Shown: positions 37,832 to 47,143, counted from the stretch's first letter. The stretch: DNA of 64,000 nt from Glycomyces harbinensis (GCF_900101745.1 NZ_FNAD01000013.1:1-64000); one strand, 5' to 3'. Translations and numbers: made by a program. Notes: generated from the letters alone by a model not told the origin.

Positions 37832-39186
37832 TGAACGAAGACGAAGTGCGCGACCTCCTCGGCAAAGCCGCCTCCGGGCCGGTGGACGTCGGCCAGGTGG
37901 ACCCGGAGGCGATCGTCCGGGCGGGCAAGCGCGGCGCGATCCGCGCGCGGGTCGGGATCGCCGTCGCCGGGGGCGCGGCCGCGGTGCTGGCACTCGGTGC
38001 GGCCGTAGGCATCCCGATGGCGTTCGGCGACGACGACATGGCCGCGTCGGGCGGCGCGGCCCCCGAGGACCTGCCGACGGACGACGTCGCGGACGACTTC
38101 CTCGACCAGTGGACCCGCGCCGACCACGGCAACTGCCCGCTTCCCGATCAGGCGGAAGAGAAGGAGCGCACCGCCGCGGCCTACACCGCCACCCTGTTCG
38201 AGGGCCTGGCGGACCTCGGCGGCGAACCGCTGGGGAACTGCCTCACGACCCGCCCGGACTACGACGGGTTCTACGACTACGGCGAGGGCACGTACTTCCT
38301 CCAAGAGGCGGTGGCGTTCCCCGGGGCCGACGGCACCGCTCCTGACTGGGCCTGGTTGACGGGGAGCGTCTGGGAGACCGGGGGCGTCGACTACGAGTCG
38401 CAGATGGAAGAGGAGGAGTGCACTTACAGCCCGGGACTGACCTGCTCATGGATCGACAGCGAGGAGGGGCGGGTCCTGTTGATGGAGGGCACCCGCACCG
38501 ACTTCTTGAACCCCGACACCGAGGAGGGCGGCTCGGCGGACTTCCCGATGGTGGGGGCGTTCCTCTTCCGCGAGGACGTCGTGTTGAGTCTGGGCTTCTC
38601 GCTCCGCTTCGAATCCGATCAGCCCGGACCGACTCTCGAAGAGGTCACCGAGATCCTCAAGTCGATCCCGGTCGGCCAGGAGGCGCCCGAGGTCGAGCCG
38701 CCCGCCGAGCGGGACCTCGCCGACGAGCTCGCGGCCGCGGTGGCGAACGCGGTCCCTGGGGCCGTGGTCGACACGCCCTCGTTCGACCTCGTCCGCCTGC
38801 ACGCGGACGTCGCCGAGTACGGCGGACCGGTCTACGGCTCGGAGGCGACCCACATGGTGTTCGTCCTGGCCGAACTCGAGTCGGGCGAGACCGTCCGGTT
38901 CTACCTGCAGGCCGAGCAGGTCACCGGCGCGGGGGACGAGCCGGCGGAGGAGATCGCCGCGGCCTACGCGCAATGCCGGGACGCCGAATGCGAGACCGCG
39001 ACGGACGATCCGCGGGACGTGTCGGTGCACCGGACCATCGAGGCCGAGCGCCCGGGCCTGACCGCCCTGGAGTACCGCACGGGCGACGGCTGGATGATCG
39101 GCGTCGGCGTCGAGGCCGTGGACGGCACCGAGGCCCCGCCGGTCGACTTCGCGACGCTCGACGCGATCGTCGGCGCCATCCGCTGA
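37831..39186 (+). CDS. Membrane-anchored sigma-factor partner (putative anti-sigma factor)
   Basis: A 451-aa single-pass protein: a 40-residue cytoplasmic segment (MNEDEVRDLLGKAASGPVDV), one membrane helix at about 41-66, then a 385-residue extracytoplasmic domain rich in Asp, Glu and Tyr with six or more cysteines (CPLPD, CLTT, CTYSPGLTCSW, CRDAECETA). It is co-translated with the ECF sigma factor (TGATG), which suggests control of it from outside the cell. The short cytoplasmic part lacks the HxxxCxxC motif of ZAS anti-sigma factors. The extracellular domain is unrecognised. AAGGGAG precedes the ATG. Confidence 0.8.
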   Translation: MNEDEVRDLLGKAASGPVDVGQVDPEAIVRAGKRGAIRARVGIAVAGGAAAVLALGAAVGIPMAFGDDDMAASGGAAPEDLPTDDVADDFLDQWTRADHGNCPLPDQAEEKERTAAAYTATLFEGLADLGGEPLGNCLTTRPDYDGFYDYGEGTYFLQEAVAFPGADGTAPDWAWLTGSVWETGGVDYESQMEEEECTYSPGLTCSWIDSEEGRVLLMEGTRTDFLNPDTEEGGSADFPMVGAFLFREDVVLSLGFSLRFESDQPGPTLEEVTEILKSIPVGQEAPEVEPPAERDLADELAAAVANAVPGAVVDTPSFDLVRLHADVAEYGGPVYGSEATHMVFVLAELESGETVRFYLQAEQVTGAGDEPAEEIAAAYAQCRDAECETATDDPRDVSVHRTIEAERPGLTALEYRTGDGWMIGVGVEAVDGTEAPPVDFATLDAIVGAIR

Positions 39187-39210
39187 CGATCACCGCATAG
39201 GACGAAAACC

Positions 39211-39237
39211 GGCCGGGCGCGGAAGCGCCCGGCCTTT
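39211..39237 (+). terminator. Rho-independent terminator of the sigma-factor operon
   Basis: 10-bp perfect stem (GGCCGGGCGC and complement), GGAA tetraloop and a TTT tail, 25 bp after the partner gene. Confidence 0.8.
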
Positions 39238-39427
39238 CGAGCGCGACCCGCGGCACCTGAAGCGCCTGCGTCGCCTGACCCACAAGCGGTCGGAGGCGCT
39301 GCGCGAGCGCGCGCTCGGCGTCGAAGCACGCGACCTGGTCGCCAAGGGAGCCCCGCCGTGGCAGGTGCACCAGTACGCGTTCGCGATCCTCGCCCTCGAA
39401 TCCGAACCGGTCGACCCGCGCCTGTGA
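39236..39427 (+). pseudogene. Start-less coding remnant
   Basis: An open frame of 63 codons ending in TGA at 39425-39427 begins inside the preceding terminator without ATG or GTG. Nearly every codon ends in G or C and the peptide looks natural (RHLKRLRRLTHKRSEALRER, later APPWQVHQYAFAILALESEP). That is the signature of a coding sequence whose 5' end has been lost. No other gene occupies this stretch on either strand. The parent family is not recognised. A frame-shifted or non-standard-start small gene is the alternative. Confidence 0.35.
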
Positions 39428-39463
39428 ACGCCTGCATGCGGGTCTGCGCCCGCACTCCGGCGG

Positions 39464-40585
39464 TCACGCCACGGTGACGGTGACCGCCTCGATCGCCTTC
39501 CGGGCCCGCTCGCGCGCTTCGCGGGCCGTGTCCGCCACGGTGAGCACGTAGCCGAGCCGGCCGTTCCCACCGTTCAGCGCCGTGACCCGGTCGCCGACGC
39601 CCACCGTGAACTCGGCGCGGACCACCCCGTCCATGCCCGCCGCCGCGTCGAGTCCGCTCACGCCGGTGACGGTCCCCTCCGGCGCGGTCAGGAACTCCAC
39701 CGCTGCGGCCGCGGCCACCGGGTCCCACACCGGCTCCGGCACGCCGGCGAGCGCGGCGACCGCCGCCGGCTGGGCGAACCGCCCGGTGATCAGGCCCGCC
39801 ATCTCCCAGAGCCAGTCGCCCCCGCACCTGGTGTGCGTCTCGATCAGCCACAGCCGACCGCGATCGATCTTGAACTCGGTGTGCGACGCCCCGGAGCGGT
39901 ACCCGATGGCGTCCAGGAGCTCCCCGATGGCCGCGTGGACCTCCAGGACGGTCTCCTCCGGCAGGTCGGCGGGCATGTCGTGGGCGAGCTCCACGCAGTC
40001 GCGCGTGGTTCTGGCCGCGATGGGGAGCACGTCGTGGACGCCGTCCCGCGACAGCGCGTCGACGCAGAACTCCGTCCCGCCGACGTACTCCTCCAGCAGC
40101 ACCGGGACGTCGCGGTCGGCGGGCGCGTGGAGGATGCGGACGTCTTCGCTCCCGGCCTTGTCGAGCGGCTTCGCGACGCAGGGGAATCCGACGTGCTCGT
40201 ACCCGCTCGCGAGGTCCTCGGCGCTGCGGACGACCCGGTACCGGGGGTTCGCGAGGCCGGTGCCCTCGGCCAGCCTGCGGGAGGCCGACTTGTCCATCGC
40301 GTTGCGGACCACCTCACGGGAGGTGCCGGCGATGCAGAGGTCGTCGGCGATCAGCCCGGCGTCGAGGAGGAAGTGCTCGTTCATCGCGAGCACCCCGTCG
40401 AACGGCCGCTCGGCGTGGAGCCTGCGGGCCTCGGCGAGGAAGTCGTCGGTGACGACCACCCTCGCGAGCGCGCGCTGGTGGTCGGTGACGCGTTCCGCGG
40501 TCTGCAGCACGGTCAGGTCGACCGGGATCCGGCCGACGCCGAGGAGGCCCGAATCGAGCGGTGCGACCAGGAGCAGGCGCTTCAT
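39464..40585 (-). CDS. ATP-grasp domain protein
   Basis: A 373-aa ATP-grasp ligase of the carbamoyl-phosphate-synthetase-like type: N-terminal Rossmann-like preATP-grasp domain ([26 protein letters not shown]), then [16 protein letters not shown] for the ATP lysine, [20 protein letters not shown], and the Mg site in [13 protein letters not shown]. It joins a carboxylate to an amine or thiol via acyl phosphate; peptide-like natural products are common outcomes, but the substrate is unknown. GGAGG upstream supports the ATG. It stands alone, divergent from ligA. Confidence 0.88.
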   Translation of the reverse strand: MKRLLLVAPLDSGLLGVGRIPVDLTVLQTAERVTDHQRALARVVVTDDFLAEARRLHAERPFDGVLAMNEHFLLDAGLIADDLCIAGTSREVVRNAMDKSASRRLAEGTGLANPRYRVVRSAEDLASGYEHVGFPCVAKPLDKAGSEDVRILHAPADRDVPVLLEEYVGGTEFCVDALSRDGVHDVLPIAARTTRDCVELAHDMPADLPEETVLEVHAAIGELLDAIGYRSGASHTEFKIDRGRLWLIETHTRCGGDWLWEMAGLITGRFAQPAAVAALAGVPEPVWDPVAAAAAVEFLTAPEGTVTGVSGLDAAAGMDGVVRAEFTVGVGDRVTALNGGNGRLGYVLTVADTAREARERARKAIEAVTVTVA

Positions 40586-40887
40586 GCGGGCCTCCGAAAC
40601 AGGTTGCGGCCCAATCGGGTCGAGCCGTCGCGTCCATCCTTTTCCCTCCCGCGGGCCGGTGGCAAGGCGGAACACCGGCGGGAGACCGGCACCGCCGCCG
40701 CATGACGGATCCGTTCGCGAGCCACCACCGCAACGCGATCTCGAATCGGGTCGAAGGCGTCGGACCGCGCCGACGCCGCCGAAGACGACGTCTGAAAGGG
40801 ACGGACGATGATCCCGGCAGGGTGCCGACACGCCCCGGGAGCCCGCTCCTCATGGTCATGTCGGTGCCTGCTGGCACCATTGGCGTC
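40586..40887. other. Divergent intergenic region without a gene
   Basis: 302 bp between the ATP-grasp and DNA ligase genes. It holds the ATP-grasp ribosome binding site and, at its right end, a nested dyad next to the ligase start. Nothing else is recognisable. Confidence 0.5.
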
Positions 40888-40892
40888 ATGAC
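40855..40892 (+). promoter_or_regulatory. Nested dyad over the ligase start
   Basis: GTCATG (40855-40860) and CATGAC (40887-40892) enclose GGTGCC-TGCT-GGCACC (40863-40878). The outer right arm includes the chosen ATG, and the inner hairpin sits where a ribosome binding site would be. It could be an operator or an mRNA structure limiting translation. Confidence 0.4.
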
Positions 40893-43011
40893 GACGATCC
40901 CCACTCCAGCGACCGCCGCGGTGCTCGCCGACGAAGCGGCCTATCTGCAAGCGGTCGCCCAGGCGCGCGAGTCCGCCGAGGCGTACTACGGCTCGGGGGA
41001 GTCCGGCATGGACGACGAGACCTACGACCGGCTGCTGCGCGGGATCACGGCCTGGGAGGTCGAGCACCCCGACCTGGTCGCGGCGGACTCCCCGACCCGC
41101 GAGGTCGCCGCGGGCGTCACCACCGGGGACGTCGCGCACGCGGTGCGGATGCTGAGCCTGGGCAACGTGTTCTCCGCCGAGGACCTCACCGACTGGGCCG
41201 CTTCGCTGGAGCGGCGCCTGGGCGGCCGGGCCGTCAACGGCTGGGTCGTGGAGCCGAAGCTCGACGGCGTCGCGCTCTCGGCCCGGTACCGCGACGGCCG
41301 CCTGGCGCAGCTGGTGACCCGCGGCGACGGCTCGACCGGCGAGGACGTGTCGCACGTGATCGGCGACCTCATCGGCCTCCCGTCCCGGCTCACCGAACCG
41401 GTCACGGTCGAAGTCCGCGGTGAGGTCCTCATGACCGAGGCCCAGTTCGCCGAGGCGAACGCCATGCGCGCCGCCGCGGGAGGCGCGGTGTTCGCCAACC
41501 GCCGCAACACCTCCTCGGGGTCGCTGCGGGCCAAGGACCGCCCCTACCGCGTGTCGCAGACCTTCTTCGCCTACGACGCGCTCACCGACCCCGCCCACAC
41601 CAGTGACCCGGCCCTGGCGGGCCTGACCCACACGGAACTCATCGCGCGCCTGGAGCACCTCGGCCTGGGCACGACGCTCGGCACGCCGGTCGCGACCCTC
41701 GCCTGCGCCACGCTCGAAGACGTCCTCGCCCGGATCGAGACCATCGGCGCGGCGCGAGCCGACCTCGAGTACGAGCTCGACGGGGCCGTGATCAAGGCCG
41801 ACGACCCCGCCGACCGCGCCGAGGCCGGCACCGGCTCGCGGACCCCGCACTGGGCCACCGCCTACAAGTTCCCCGCCGCGCAGAAGATCACCCGGCTGCT
41901 CGAGGTGACCTGGAGCGTGGGGCGCACGGGCGTCATCGCCCCGCGCGCGGTCCTGGAGCCGGTCGAGGTAGGCGGCACGACCATCACGTACGCCACCCTC
42001 CACAATCCCGCCGACATCACCCGCCGCGGCCTCATGCTCGGCGACTCCGTGATCGTCTACCGCGCAGGGGAGGTCATCCCCCGCGTCGAAGGCGCCGTCA
42101 CCACGCTGCGCACCGGCGCCGAGCGGCCCATCGCCTTCCCCGAGGCCTGCCCGCGCTGCGGCGCCGACATCGACAGGACCCAGGAGCGGTGGCGGTGCGC
42201 CCGGGGGCGGGTGTGCGGGCAGGTCGAGGCGATCCGGTACGCCGTCGCCCGCGACGCCCTCGACGTCGACGGGCTCGGGGAGAAGATCGTCGTGCAACTG
42301 GTCGAGCGGAAGACGATCGCCGACGTCGCCGACCTCTTCACCCTCACCAGGGAACAGCTTCTGGACCTGGACCGCATGGGCGACAAGAGCGCCGACAACC
42401 TCATCGCCGCCATCGCACGGGCCAGGGCGCAGCCGCTGAACCGGGTGTTCTGCGCGCTGGGCGTCCTCGGCACGGGACGCTCGATGTCGCTGCGGATCGC
42501 CACCCACTTCGGGTCCATGGCCGCGATCCAGGCCGCCGACGCCCTTGCGCTGGAACGGGTCGACGGGATCGGCGGCGAGAAGGCCCCCGTGATCGTCGCC
42601 GAGCTCGCCGAACTCGCGCCGGTGATCGCGAAGCTCCACGCCGCGGGAGTGAACATGGACCAGCCCGGATGGGTCCCGCCCCGGGACGGCGAGGACGAGG
42701 CCTCCGACGAGGCGTCGGCGGCGCTGCCCCTGGCCGGGATGGCGGTCGTCGTGACCGGCGGGATGACCGGCCTCCTGGCCGACTACTCGCGGACGCAGAT
42801 GAACGAGCTGATCGCCCGCGCCGGCGGCAAGGCCTCGTCGAGCGTGTCCGCGCGCACGAGCCTCGTCGTCGCGGGCGAGAAGGCGGGAAGCAAGCTCGCC
42901 AAGGCCCAGGACCTCGGCGTCGAGACCGTCACCCCCGAGGCCTTCGCCGAACGCCTCGCCGACTTCCTCGACCGGTCCTCGGACGCGGAGGAGGCGGAAG
43001 CGGCCGGGTAG
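40888..43011 (+). CDS. ligA: NAD-dependent DNA ligase (LigA type, divergent)
   Basis: Seals nicks in duplex DNA using NAD+. A 707-aa protein with all LigA modules: Ia domain, adenylation domain with catalytic Lys124 in [15 protein letters not shown] fold ([20 protein letters not shown]), a four-Cys zinc finger (CPRCG...CARGRVCG), helix-hairpin-helix repeats and a C-terminal BRCT ([20 protein letters not shown]). Several usually invariant blocks deviate: RMLSLGNVF for PMLSLDNAF, and CxxxxxC instead of CxxxxC in the finger. It may therefore be a second, specialised ligase. The ATG at 40888 has no ribosome binding site; an in-frame ATG at 40852 is the alternative. Confidence 0.9.
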   Translation: MTTIPTPATAAVLADEAAYLQAVAQARESAEAYYGSGESGMDDETYDRLLRGITAWEVEHPDLVAADSPTREVAAGVTTGDVAHAVRMLSLGNVFSAEDLTDWAASLERRLGGRAVNGWVVEPKLDGVALSARYRDGRLAQLVTRGDGSTGEDVSHVIGDLIGLPSRLTEPVTVEVRGEVLMTEAQFAEANAMRAAAGGAVFANRRNTSSGSLRAKDRPYRVSQTFFAYDALTDPAHTSDPALAGLTHTELIARLEHLGLGTTLGTPVATLACATLEDVLARIETIGAARADLEYELDGAVIKADDPADRAEAGTGSRTPHWATAYKFPAAQKITRLLEVTWSVGRTGVIAPRAVLEPVEVGGTTITYATLHNPADITRRGLMLGDSVIVYRAGEVIPRVEGAVTTLRTGAERPIAFPEACPRCGADIDRTQERWRCARGRVCGQVEAIRYAVARDALDVDGLGEKIVVQLVERKTIADVADLFTLTREQLLDLDRMGDKSADNLIAAIARARAQPLNRVFCALGVLGTGRSMSLRIATHFGSMAAIQAADALALERVDGIGGEKAPVIVAELAELAPVIAKLHAAGVNMDQPGWVPPRDGEDEASDEASAALPLAGMAVVVTGGMTGLLADYSRTQMNELIARAGGKASSSVSARTSLVVAGEKAGSKLAKAQDLGVETVTPEAFAERLADFLDRSSDAEEAEAAG

Positions 43012-43016
43012 TCGAA

Positions 43017-43046
43017 CGGGACCGGACCTCGTCGGGCCCGGTCCCG
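43017..43046. terminator. Bidirectional terminator hairpin
   Basis: 9-bp stem (CGGGACCGG and complement), 12-nt loop, between the convergent ligase and DinB-like genes. Confidence 0.65.
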
Positions 43047-43052
43047 GTACCG

Positions 43053-43553
43053 CTATTCGCCGGTGACGCCGTCCGCCAGTTCGCGGATGACGTCGAGGTG
43101 CCCGTTGTGGCGGGCGGTCTCCTCGATCATGTGCAGCAGGATCCACCGCAGCGAGCACGGTTCACTGCCGGGCGGCGGCTCCTTCTCGAGCGCGCCGAGC
43201 GGCAGCGAGTCGGCGATCTCGACCGAGCGGGCGCACTGCTCGTCGTACTCCTCGAGGAGCCGAGCGAGCGGCACGCCGTCGACCCGCATCTCGGCGTCGG
43301 GGTCGTCGTCGGTCCACGGTCCGCGGTCGGGCAGGCCGAGAAGGTTGGTCTCGAACCAGCTGTGCTCGACCCAGCGCAGGTGCGAGACGAGTCCCGCAGC
43401 GGTCATGAGCGGGGAGGGCAGATACACCCGGTGGGCGAGGTCCTCGGCGAGTCCCTCGGTCTTCTTGCGGACGGTCTGGCGTTGCCAGCGCAGGCGCTCG
43501 TTGAGCGCGGTGCGCTCGTCCGGCGGTTGCGGCAGGGCTTTGTCGCGTTTCAT
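43053..43553 (-). CDS. DinB/DUF664-family protein (mycothiol-transferase-like)
   Basis: A 166-aa four-helix-bundle protein. The three metal-binding histidines of the DinB fold are visible as HLRWVEHSWF near residue 59 and ETARHNGHLDVI near residue 147. In actinobacteria DUF664 members are linked to mycothiol-dependent conjugation or isomerisation; the target here is unknown. GGAG lies 7 nt before the ATG. It is a single gene between ligA and an SDR. Confidence 0.88.
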   Translation of the reverse strand: MKRDKALPQPPDERTALNERLRWQRQTVRKKTEGLAEDLAHRVYLPSPLMTAAGLVSHLRWVEHSWFETNLLGLPDRGPWTDDDPDAEMRVDGVPLARLLEEYDEQCARSVEIADSLPLGALEKEPPPGSEPCSLRWILLHMIEETARHNGHLDVIRELADGVTGE

Positions 43554-43740
43554 CGATGTACTCCAGGTTCGCGGGTGTCATCCCGCCCGTGGAGGCAACG
43601 CTTCAGCGCACTCGACGGGAGGGGGACACCGGATCGTTCGGTTTCGACACCGCGTCTCACCTCCTTCCTCTCGAATGCGGTCGGGAGCAGTGTATCGCCG
43701 AGAACCAACCACGCACCATCCCGGTCTCGGAGCCGGTGCG

Positions 43741-44535
43741 TCAATCGGCGGTCTCGCCGCGCACCGCCAAGGGGCGCTTGCCGGCACCGGCGATGATGCG
43801 GTCGATCAACCGCATCGGCAGCAGCCGCGCGAGTGCCACGATGACCTGGTTCTGCCACCCGGGCACGCTGACGGCCCTGCGCCTGCGCCAGTCCCGCAAC
43901 GCCGTCGCGACGACGGCGTCGGCCTCCAGCCACAGGAAGCGCGGGATCTTGGACATGTCCATGCCGGCGCTGTCGTGGAACTCGGTGCGGGTGAAGCCGG
44001 GGCACAGGACCGTGACGGCGACCCCGTCGGCGCGCACCTTGACGGCCGCCGACCGGCTGAAGTTGATGACCCACGCCTTCGTGGCCGAATACGTCGAACT
44101 CGGGAAGAACCCGAGGGCGGAGGCGGTGTTGATGACGCCGCCGCGGCGCCGCTCGATCATGGAGGGCAGCGCCGCGAGCGTGAGCCTCAGGACGGCTTCG
44201 ACGTGCACCCGCGACATCGCGATCTCGGCCGCGACGGGCGTGGTGATGAATCCCGTGGGGTGCCCGAAGCCGGCGTTGTTCACCAGCAGGTGAACGCCTT
44301 CCCGGCACCGTTCTTCGACGCGGGCGAGGTCCGCTTCCGCGGTGAGGTCGGCGGTCACGGTCTCGCAGTCGGCGGGGAGCGTGTCGGCGGTGACCCGCAG
44401 GCGTTCGCCGTCGCGATCGACGAGGATGAGCCGATACCCTTCTCGCGCAAGCGCTCTCGCGAAGGCCGCGCCCATGCCCGCCGCGGCGCCGGTGACGAGG
44501 GCGGTCGGGGGGTACGGCGATCGTTCGTCACTCAT
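43741..44535 (-). CDS. SDR-family oxidoreductase
   Basis: A 264-aa classical SDR: TGAAAGMGAAFARAL for the cofactor, NNAGF, and the catalytic YSATK in a TYSATKAWVINFSRS helix. The C terminus has basic amphipathic character (RRRAVSVPGWQNQVIVALAR), as in membrane-associated SDRs acting on lipids or steroids. GGAGCG precedes the ATG at 44535. It is divergent from the P450 gene, and the two may work on the same hydrophobic substrate (inference). Confidence 0.88.
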   Translation of the reverse strand: MSDERSPYPPTALVTGAAAGMGAAFARALAREGYRLILVDRDGERLRVTADTLPADCETVTADLTAEADLARVEERCREGVHLLVNNAGFGHPTGFITTPVAAEIAMSRVHVEAVLRLTLAALPSMIERRRGGVINTASALGFFPSSTYSATKAWVINFSRSAAVKVRADGVAVTVLCPGFTRTEFHDSAGMDMSKIPRFLWLEADAVVATALRDWRRRRAVSVPGWQNQVIVALARLLPMRLIDRIIAGAGKRPLAVRGETAD

Positions 44536-44577
44536 CGGCGCTCCGGAATCCTCTGGCTCCACACTGGTCACATTTCC

Positions 44578-44595
44578 GTGTCGGCCTACTGACAC
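44578..44595. promoter_or_regulatory. Dyad between SDR and P450 genes
   Basis: GTGTC-N8-GACAC in the 158-bp divergent region. The TGAC/GTCA half-site also recurs upstream of the TetR gene at 46123-46165, so a shared repressor is possible. Confidence 0.4.
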
Positions 44596-44693
44596 AACGT
44601 AGTGAACGTATTGTGCCGCGGACCGTTCGGACCTTACGCTGCGATGACCAGCGAGAAGCCACCCCCGCGTTCTCGCCGACGTCTGGAGCCGCC

Positions 44694-45911
44694 GTGATCG
44701 CGTCCGAGACCGCCTCCTCCGAAGACCTGCCCCACGGCATGCCGTACCACCGGGACACCCGCCACGATCCGCCCGCCGCGCTCATGGCGCTGCAGGACCA
44801 GCCGCTGCGGCGGATGCGGTACTACCCCGACGACGTCGAAGGCTGGCTGGTCACCGGGCACGCCCTGGCCCGGCAGGTCCTCGCCGACCCCCGGTTCCTC
44901 ACCGGCGAGCGGTTCGTGCGGTCGCCGACCGATCTGCCCCACTTCTTCGTCTCCTCCTCCGAGCACGTCCCGCCCGGGTTCTTCTTCTTCAAGGACCCGC
45001 CCGAGCACACCCGCCTGCGGCGCAAGGTGACCGGCGTCTTCACCCTCAAGCGGATGCGGGATCTGGAGCCGCGCATCGCCGACATCGTCGACGACCGCAT
45101 CGCGGCCATGAAGGACGCCGGGAGCGGAGCGGACCTGTTCCAGGAGTTCGCCCTTCCCGTTCCGTCCCTGGTCATCTGCGAGATGCTCGGGGTCCCCTAC
45201 GCCGACCGCGACCACTTCCAGCGCACCTCCTCGGCCATCTTCGACCAGGCGATGCCGATCGAGCAGCGCAACGAGGCGACGGGGGAGCTGTTCGGCTACG
45301 TCCACGGGCTCGTCCCCGCCAAGCGGGCCCGCCCGGGCGACGACCTCCTCAGCACCCTGGCCGCCGATGACGACCTCACCGACGACGAGGTCGCCGGCAT
45401 CGGCATGATCCTGCTGCTGGGCGGGCACGAGACCACCGCGCACATGTTCGGGCTGGGCACGCTCGCCCTGCTCGAGCACCCCGACCAGCTGGCCCGGCTC
45501 CGCTCCGAACCCGAGCTCATGACCGGGGCCGTCGAGGAGCTGCTGCGGTTCCTGACCGTCGCCCACGCCGGCATGATGCGGATCGTGAAGGAGGACGCCG
45601 AGATCGACGGGCGGATCCTGCGCGCCGGCGAGTACGTCACCGTCGCCCCGCACGCGGTCAACCGCGACCCGGCCTACTTCGACCGGCCCGACGAACTCGA
45701 TCTCGGCCGTAACTCCCAGGGGCACATGGCCTTCGGGCACGGCATCCACCAGTGCATCGGCCAGCAGCTCGCCCGCGTCGAGATGCGCATCGGCTTCGCC
45801 CGGCTCCTGGAGGCGTTCCCCGGCCTGCGTTTGGCCGTACCCGCCGACCAGGTCCCGCTGCGCACCGACATGTTCATCTACGGCGTCGGCGCACTCCCGG
45901 TGGCCTGGTGA
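44694..45911 (+). CDS. Cytochrome P450
   Basis: A 405-aa class I bacterial P450. The heme-thiolate loop is FGHGIHQCIGQQLAR (Cys354), the K-helix ExxR is EELLR and the I-helix oxygen-activating motif is LLGGHETTAH. The gene starts at a GTG with GGAG 6 nt upstream. It is followed after 8 bp by a ferredoxin, its likely electron donor, then a TetR regulator and a small membrane protein. No ferredoxin reductase is in the cluster. The substrate is unknown; the divergent SDR suggests a lipid or terpenoid. Confidence 0.95.
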   Translation: MIASETASSEDLPHGMPYHRDTRHDPPAALMALQDQPLRRMRYYPDDVEGWLVTGHALARQVLADPRFLTGERFVRSPTDLPHFFVSSSEHVPPGFFFFKDPPEHTRLRRKVTGVFTLKRMRDLEPRIADIVDDRIAAMKDAGSGADLFQEFALPVPSLVICEMLGVPYADRDHFQRTSSAIFDQAMPIEQRNEATGELFGYVHGLVPAKRARPGDDLLSTLAADDDLTDDEVAGIGMILLLGGHETTAHMFGLGTLALLEHPDQLARLRSEPELMTGAVEELLRFLTVAHAGMMRIVKEDAEIDGRILRAGEYVTVAPHAVNRDPAYFDRPDELDLGRNSQGHMAFGHGIHQCIGQQLARVEMRIGFARLLEAFPGLRLAVPADQVPLRTDMFIYGVGALPVAW

Positions 45912-45919
45912 GGGGAACG

Positions 45920-46126
45920 ATGAGGATCGCCGCCGACCGCGAACGGTGCACCAGCTCGGGCATGTGCGCGCTGACGGCCCCGGAGCTGTTCGACCAGGAC
46001 GACGAGGACGGCCGCGTGGTCGTGCTCGACGACGCGCCGCTCGGCGCGGACACGGGCGACGCGGCCGCCGCGATCGAACTCTGCCCCTCCGGCGCGCTGA
46101 CCGCGGTTGACGAACACCAGGATTGA
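45920..46126 (+). CDS. [3Fe-4S] ferredoxin partner of the P450
   Basis: A 68-aa ferredoxin with three cysteines, C10-x5-C16 and C55-P, the pattern of P450-linked single-cluster [3Fe-4S] ferredoxins (position 13 holds Gly instead of a fourth Cys). AGGGG lies 5 nt before the ATG. It transfers single electrons to the P450 encoded 8 bp upstream. Its stop codon overlaps the -35 element of the TetR promoter. Confidence 0.92.
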   Translation: MRIAADRERCTSSGMCALTAPELFDQDDEDGRVVVLDDAPLGADTGDAAAAIELCPSGALTAVDEHQD

Positions 46127-46151
46127 CAAACTGACGAACCAGGCTCAGAAT
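46123..46151 (+). promoter_or_regulatory. Promoter for a leaderless TetR transcript
   Basis: TTGACA (46123-46128), 17-bp spacer, CAGAAT (46146-46151). The predicted start is about 7 bp later, at the A of the TetR ATG (46158), and no ribosome binding site precedes that ATG, so the mRNA is probably leaderless. TGAC/GTCA half-sites lie in and after the promoter, suggesting autorepression. Confidence 0.5.
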
Positions 46152-46157
46152 GTCAGT

Positions 46158-46760
46158 ATGACGAATCGAGCCGAGGTCACCCGCGAGGCGATCGTCGCCG
46201 CGGCGGTGCCGGTGTTCGGCCGCTACGGCTACCGCAAGACCACGATGGACCTCCTCGCGAACGCGGCCGGCGTCTCGCGACCCGCCGTGTACCAGTACTT
46301 CCCGGGCAAGGACGCGGTCTTCCGTGCGGTCGCCGCGTCCGTGAGCGCCGACCTGCACGCCGGTGCCGCCGCGGCGGGCGCGACCGGCGCGACCACCGCC
46401 GACCGCCTGTACCGCCTCCTCGCCGTCAAGCTCGACTTCGCCGCCGGCACGGTCGCGGCCGACTTCCGGCACGAACTCGTCCAGGAGGCGGGCACGATCG
46501 CGCCCGACCTGATCGCCGCCTCCGAGTCCGCCTACGCCGCCCTGGTCGCCGCGCTCCTGAACGACGCCCCCGAACTCGACCTCCTCGGCGACGCCATGAC
46601 CGCCGAGGAGGCGGCCGTGCTGCTCACCGACGCCATGGTCGGCATCGCCCGGTCGACCGCCACCGCCGACCAGATGCGCGAGCGACTGCGCCGACTCGTG
46701 GACCTCGCCGTCCGCGGACTCACCTCACGCCCTGACCTCCAGAACGGAGCACCTCGATGA
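46158..46760 (+). CDS. TetR-family regulator of the P450 cluster
   Basis: A 200-aa regulator: HTH at residues 8-55 (AAVPVFGRYGYRKTTMDLLA, SRPAVYQYFPGKDAVFRAV) and an all-helical ligand domain. The ATG at 46158 coincides with the predicted transcription start. It overlaps the next gene by 4 bp (ATGA). It probably represses the P450/ferredoxin transcript or its own downstream pair and senses the P450's substrate or product. Confidence 0.9.
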   Translation: MTNRAEVTREAIVAAAVPVFGRYGYRKTTMDLLANAAGVSRPAVYQYFPGKDAVFRAVAASVSADLHAGAAAAGATGATTADRLYRLLAVKLDFAAGTVAADFRHELVQEAGTIAPDLIAASESAYAALVAALLNDAPELDLLGDAMTAEEAAVLLTDAMVGIARSTATADQMRERLRRLVDLAVRGLTSRPDLQNGAPR

Positions 46761-47038
46761 TCCAAGCCATCGCCCTCGGCCTGCTCGCGGGCGTCCTCAT
46801 CGGCAACGGCCTGCCGCACTTCGTCAAAGGCATCACCAAGGAGCGGTACCCGACCGTGTTCGGTTCGGGCCCGGTCGCCAACCTCCTCGCCGGGTGGAGC
46901 GGCATCTGCCTGGGCGCCCTGGCACTCGCGGCCGCCGACCTCCCCGCGGCGCCCCTGCCCGGCGCGGCCGCGCTCGCCGTCGGCGTGCTCCTGCTCGGCC
47001 TCTTCCACGCCAAAGGCCTCGCCTTCGGCCGAAACTGA
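46757..47038 (+). CDS. Small membrane protein co-translated with TetR
   Basis: A 93-aa protein with three membrane segments: residues 3-22, 39-59 and 66-87. Its start ATGA overlaps the TetR stop. GNGLPHFVKGITKERYPTVF between segments 1 and 2 looks like a conserved loop. No family recognised with confidence. Because it is coupled to the regulator, it may be the effector the regulator controls, such as a small efflux or integrity protein. Confidence 0.75.
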   Translation: MIQAIALGLLAGVLIGNGLPHFVKGITKERYPTVFGSGPVANLLAGWSGICLGALALAAADLPAAPLPGAAALAVGVLLLGLFHAKGLAFGRN

Positions 47039-47143
47039 GACCGGCCCGGCGCAACGGGCGGTTTCCGCCGGATCGACGGTTCGCGCCCCCCGACCGACGT
47101 GGTCGTGGCACGATCCCGGAGGGAAACGAGAAGGGTGGACCAC

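Noticed and set aside
39437..39454. TGCGGG-N6-CCCGCA hairpin after the coding remnant
   Set aside because: 6-bp stem of the kind expected by chance at this GC content.
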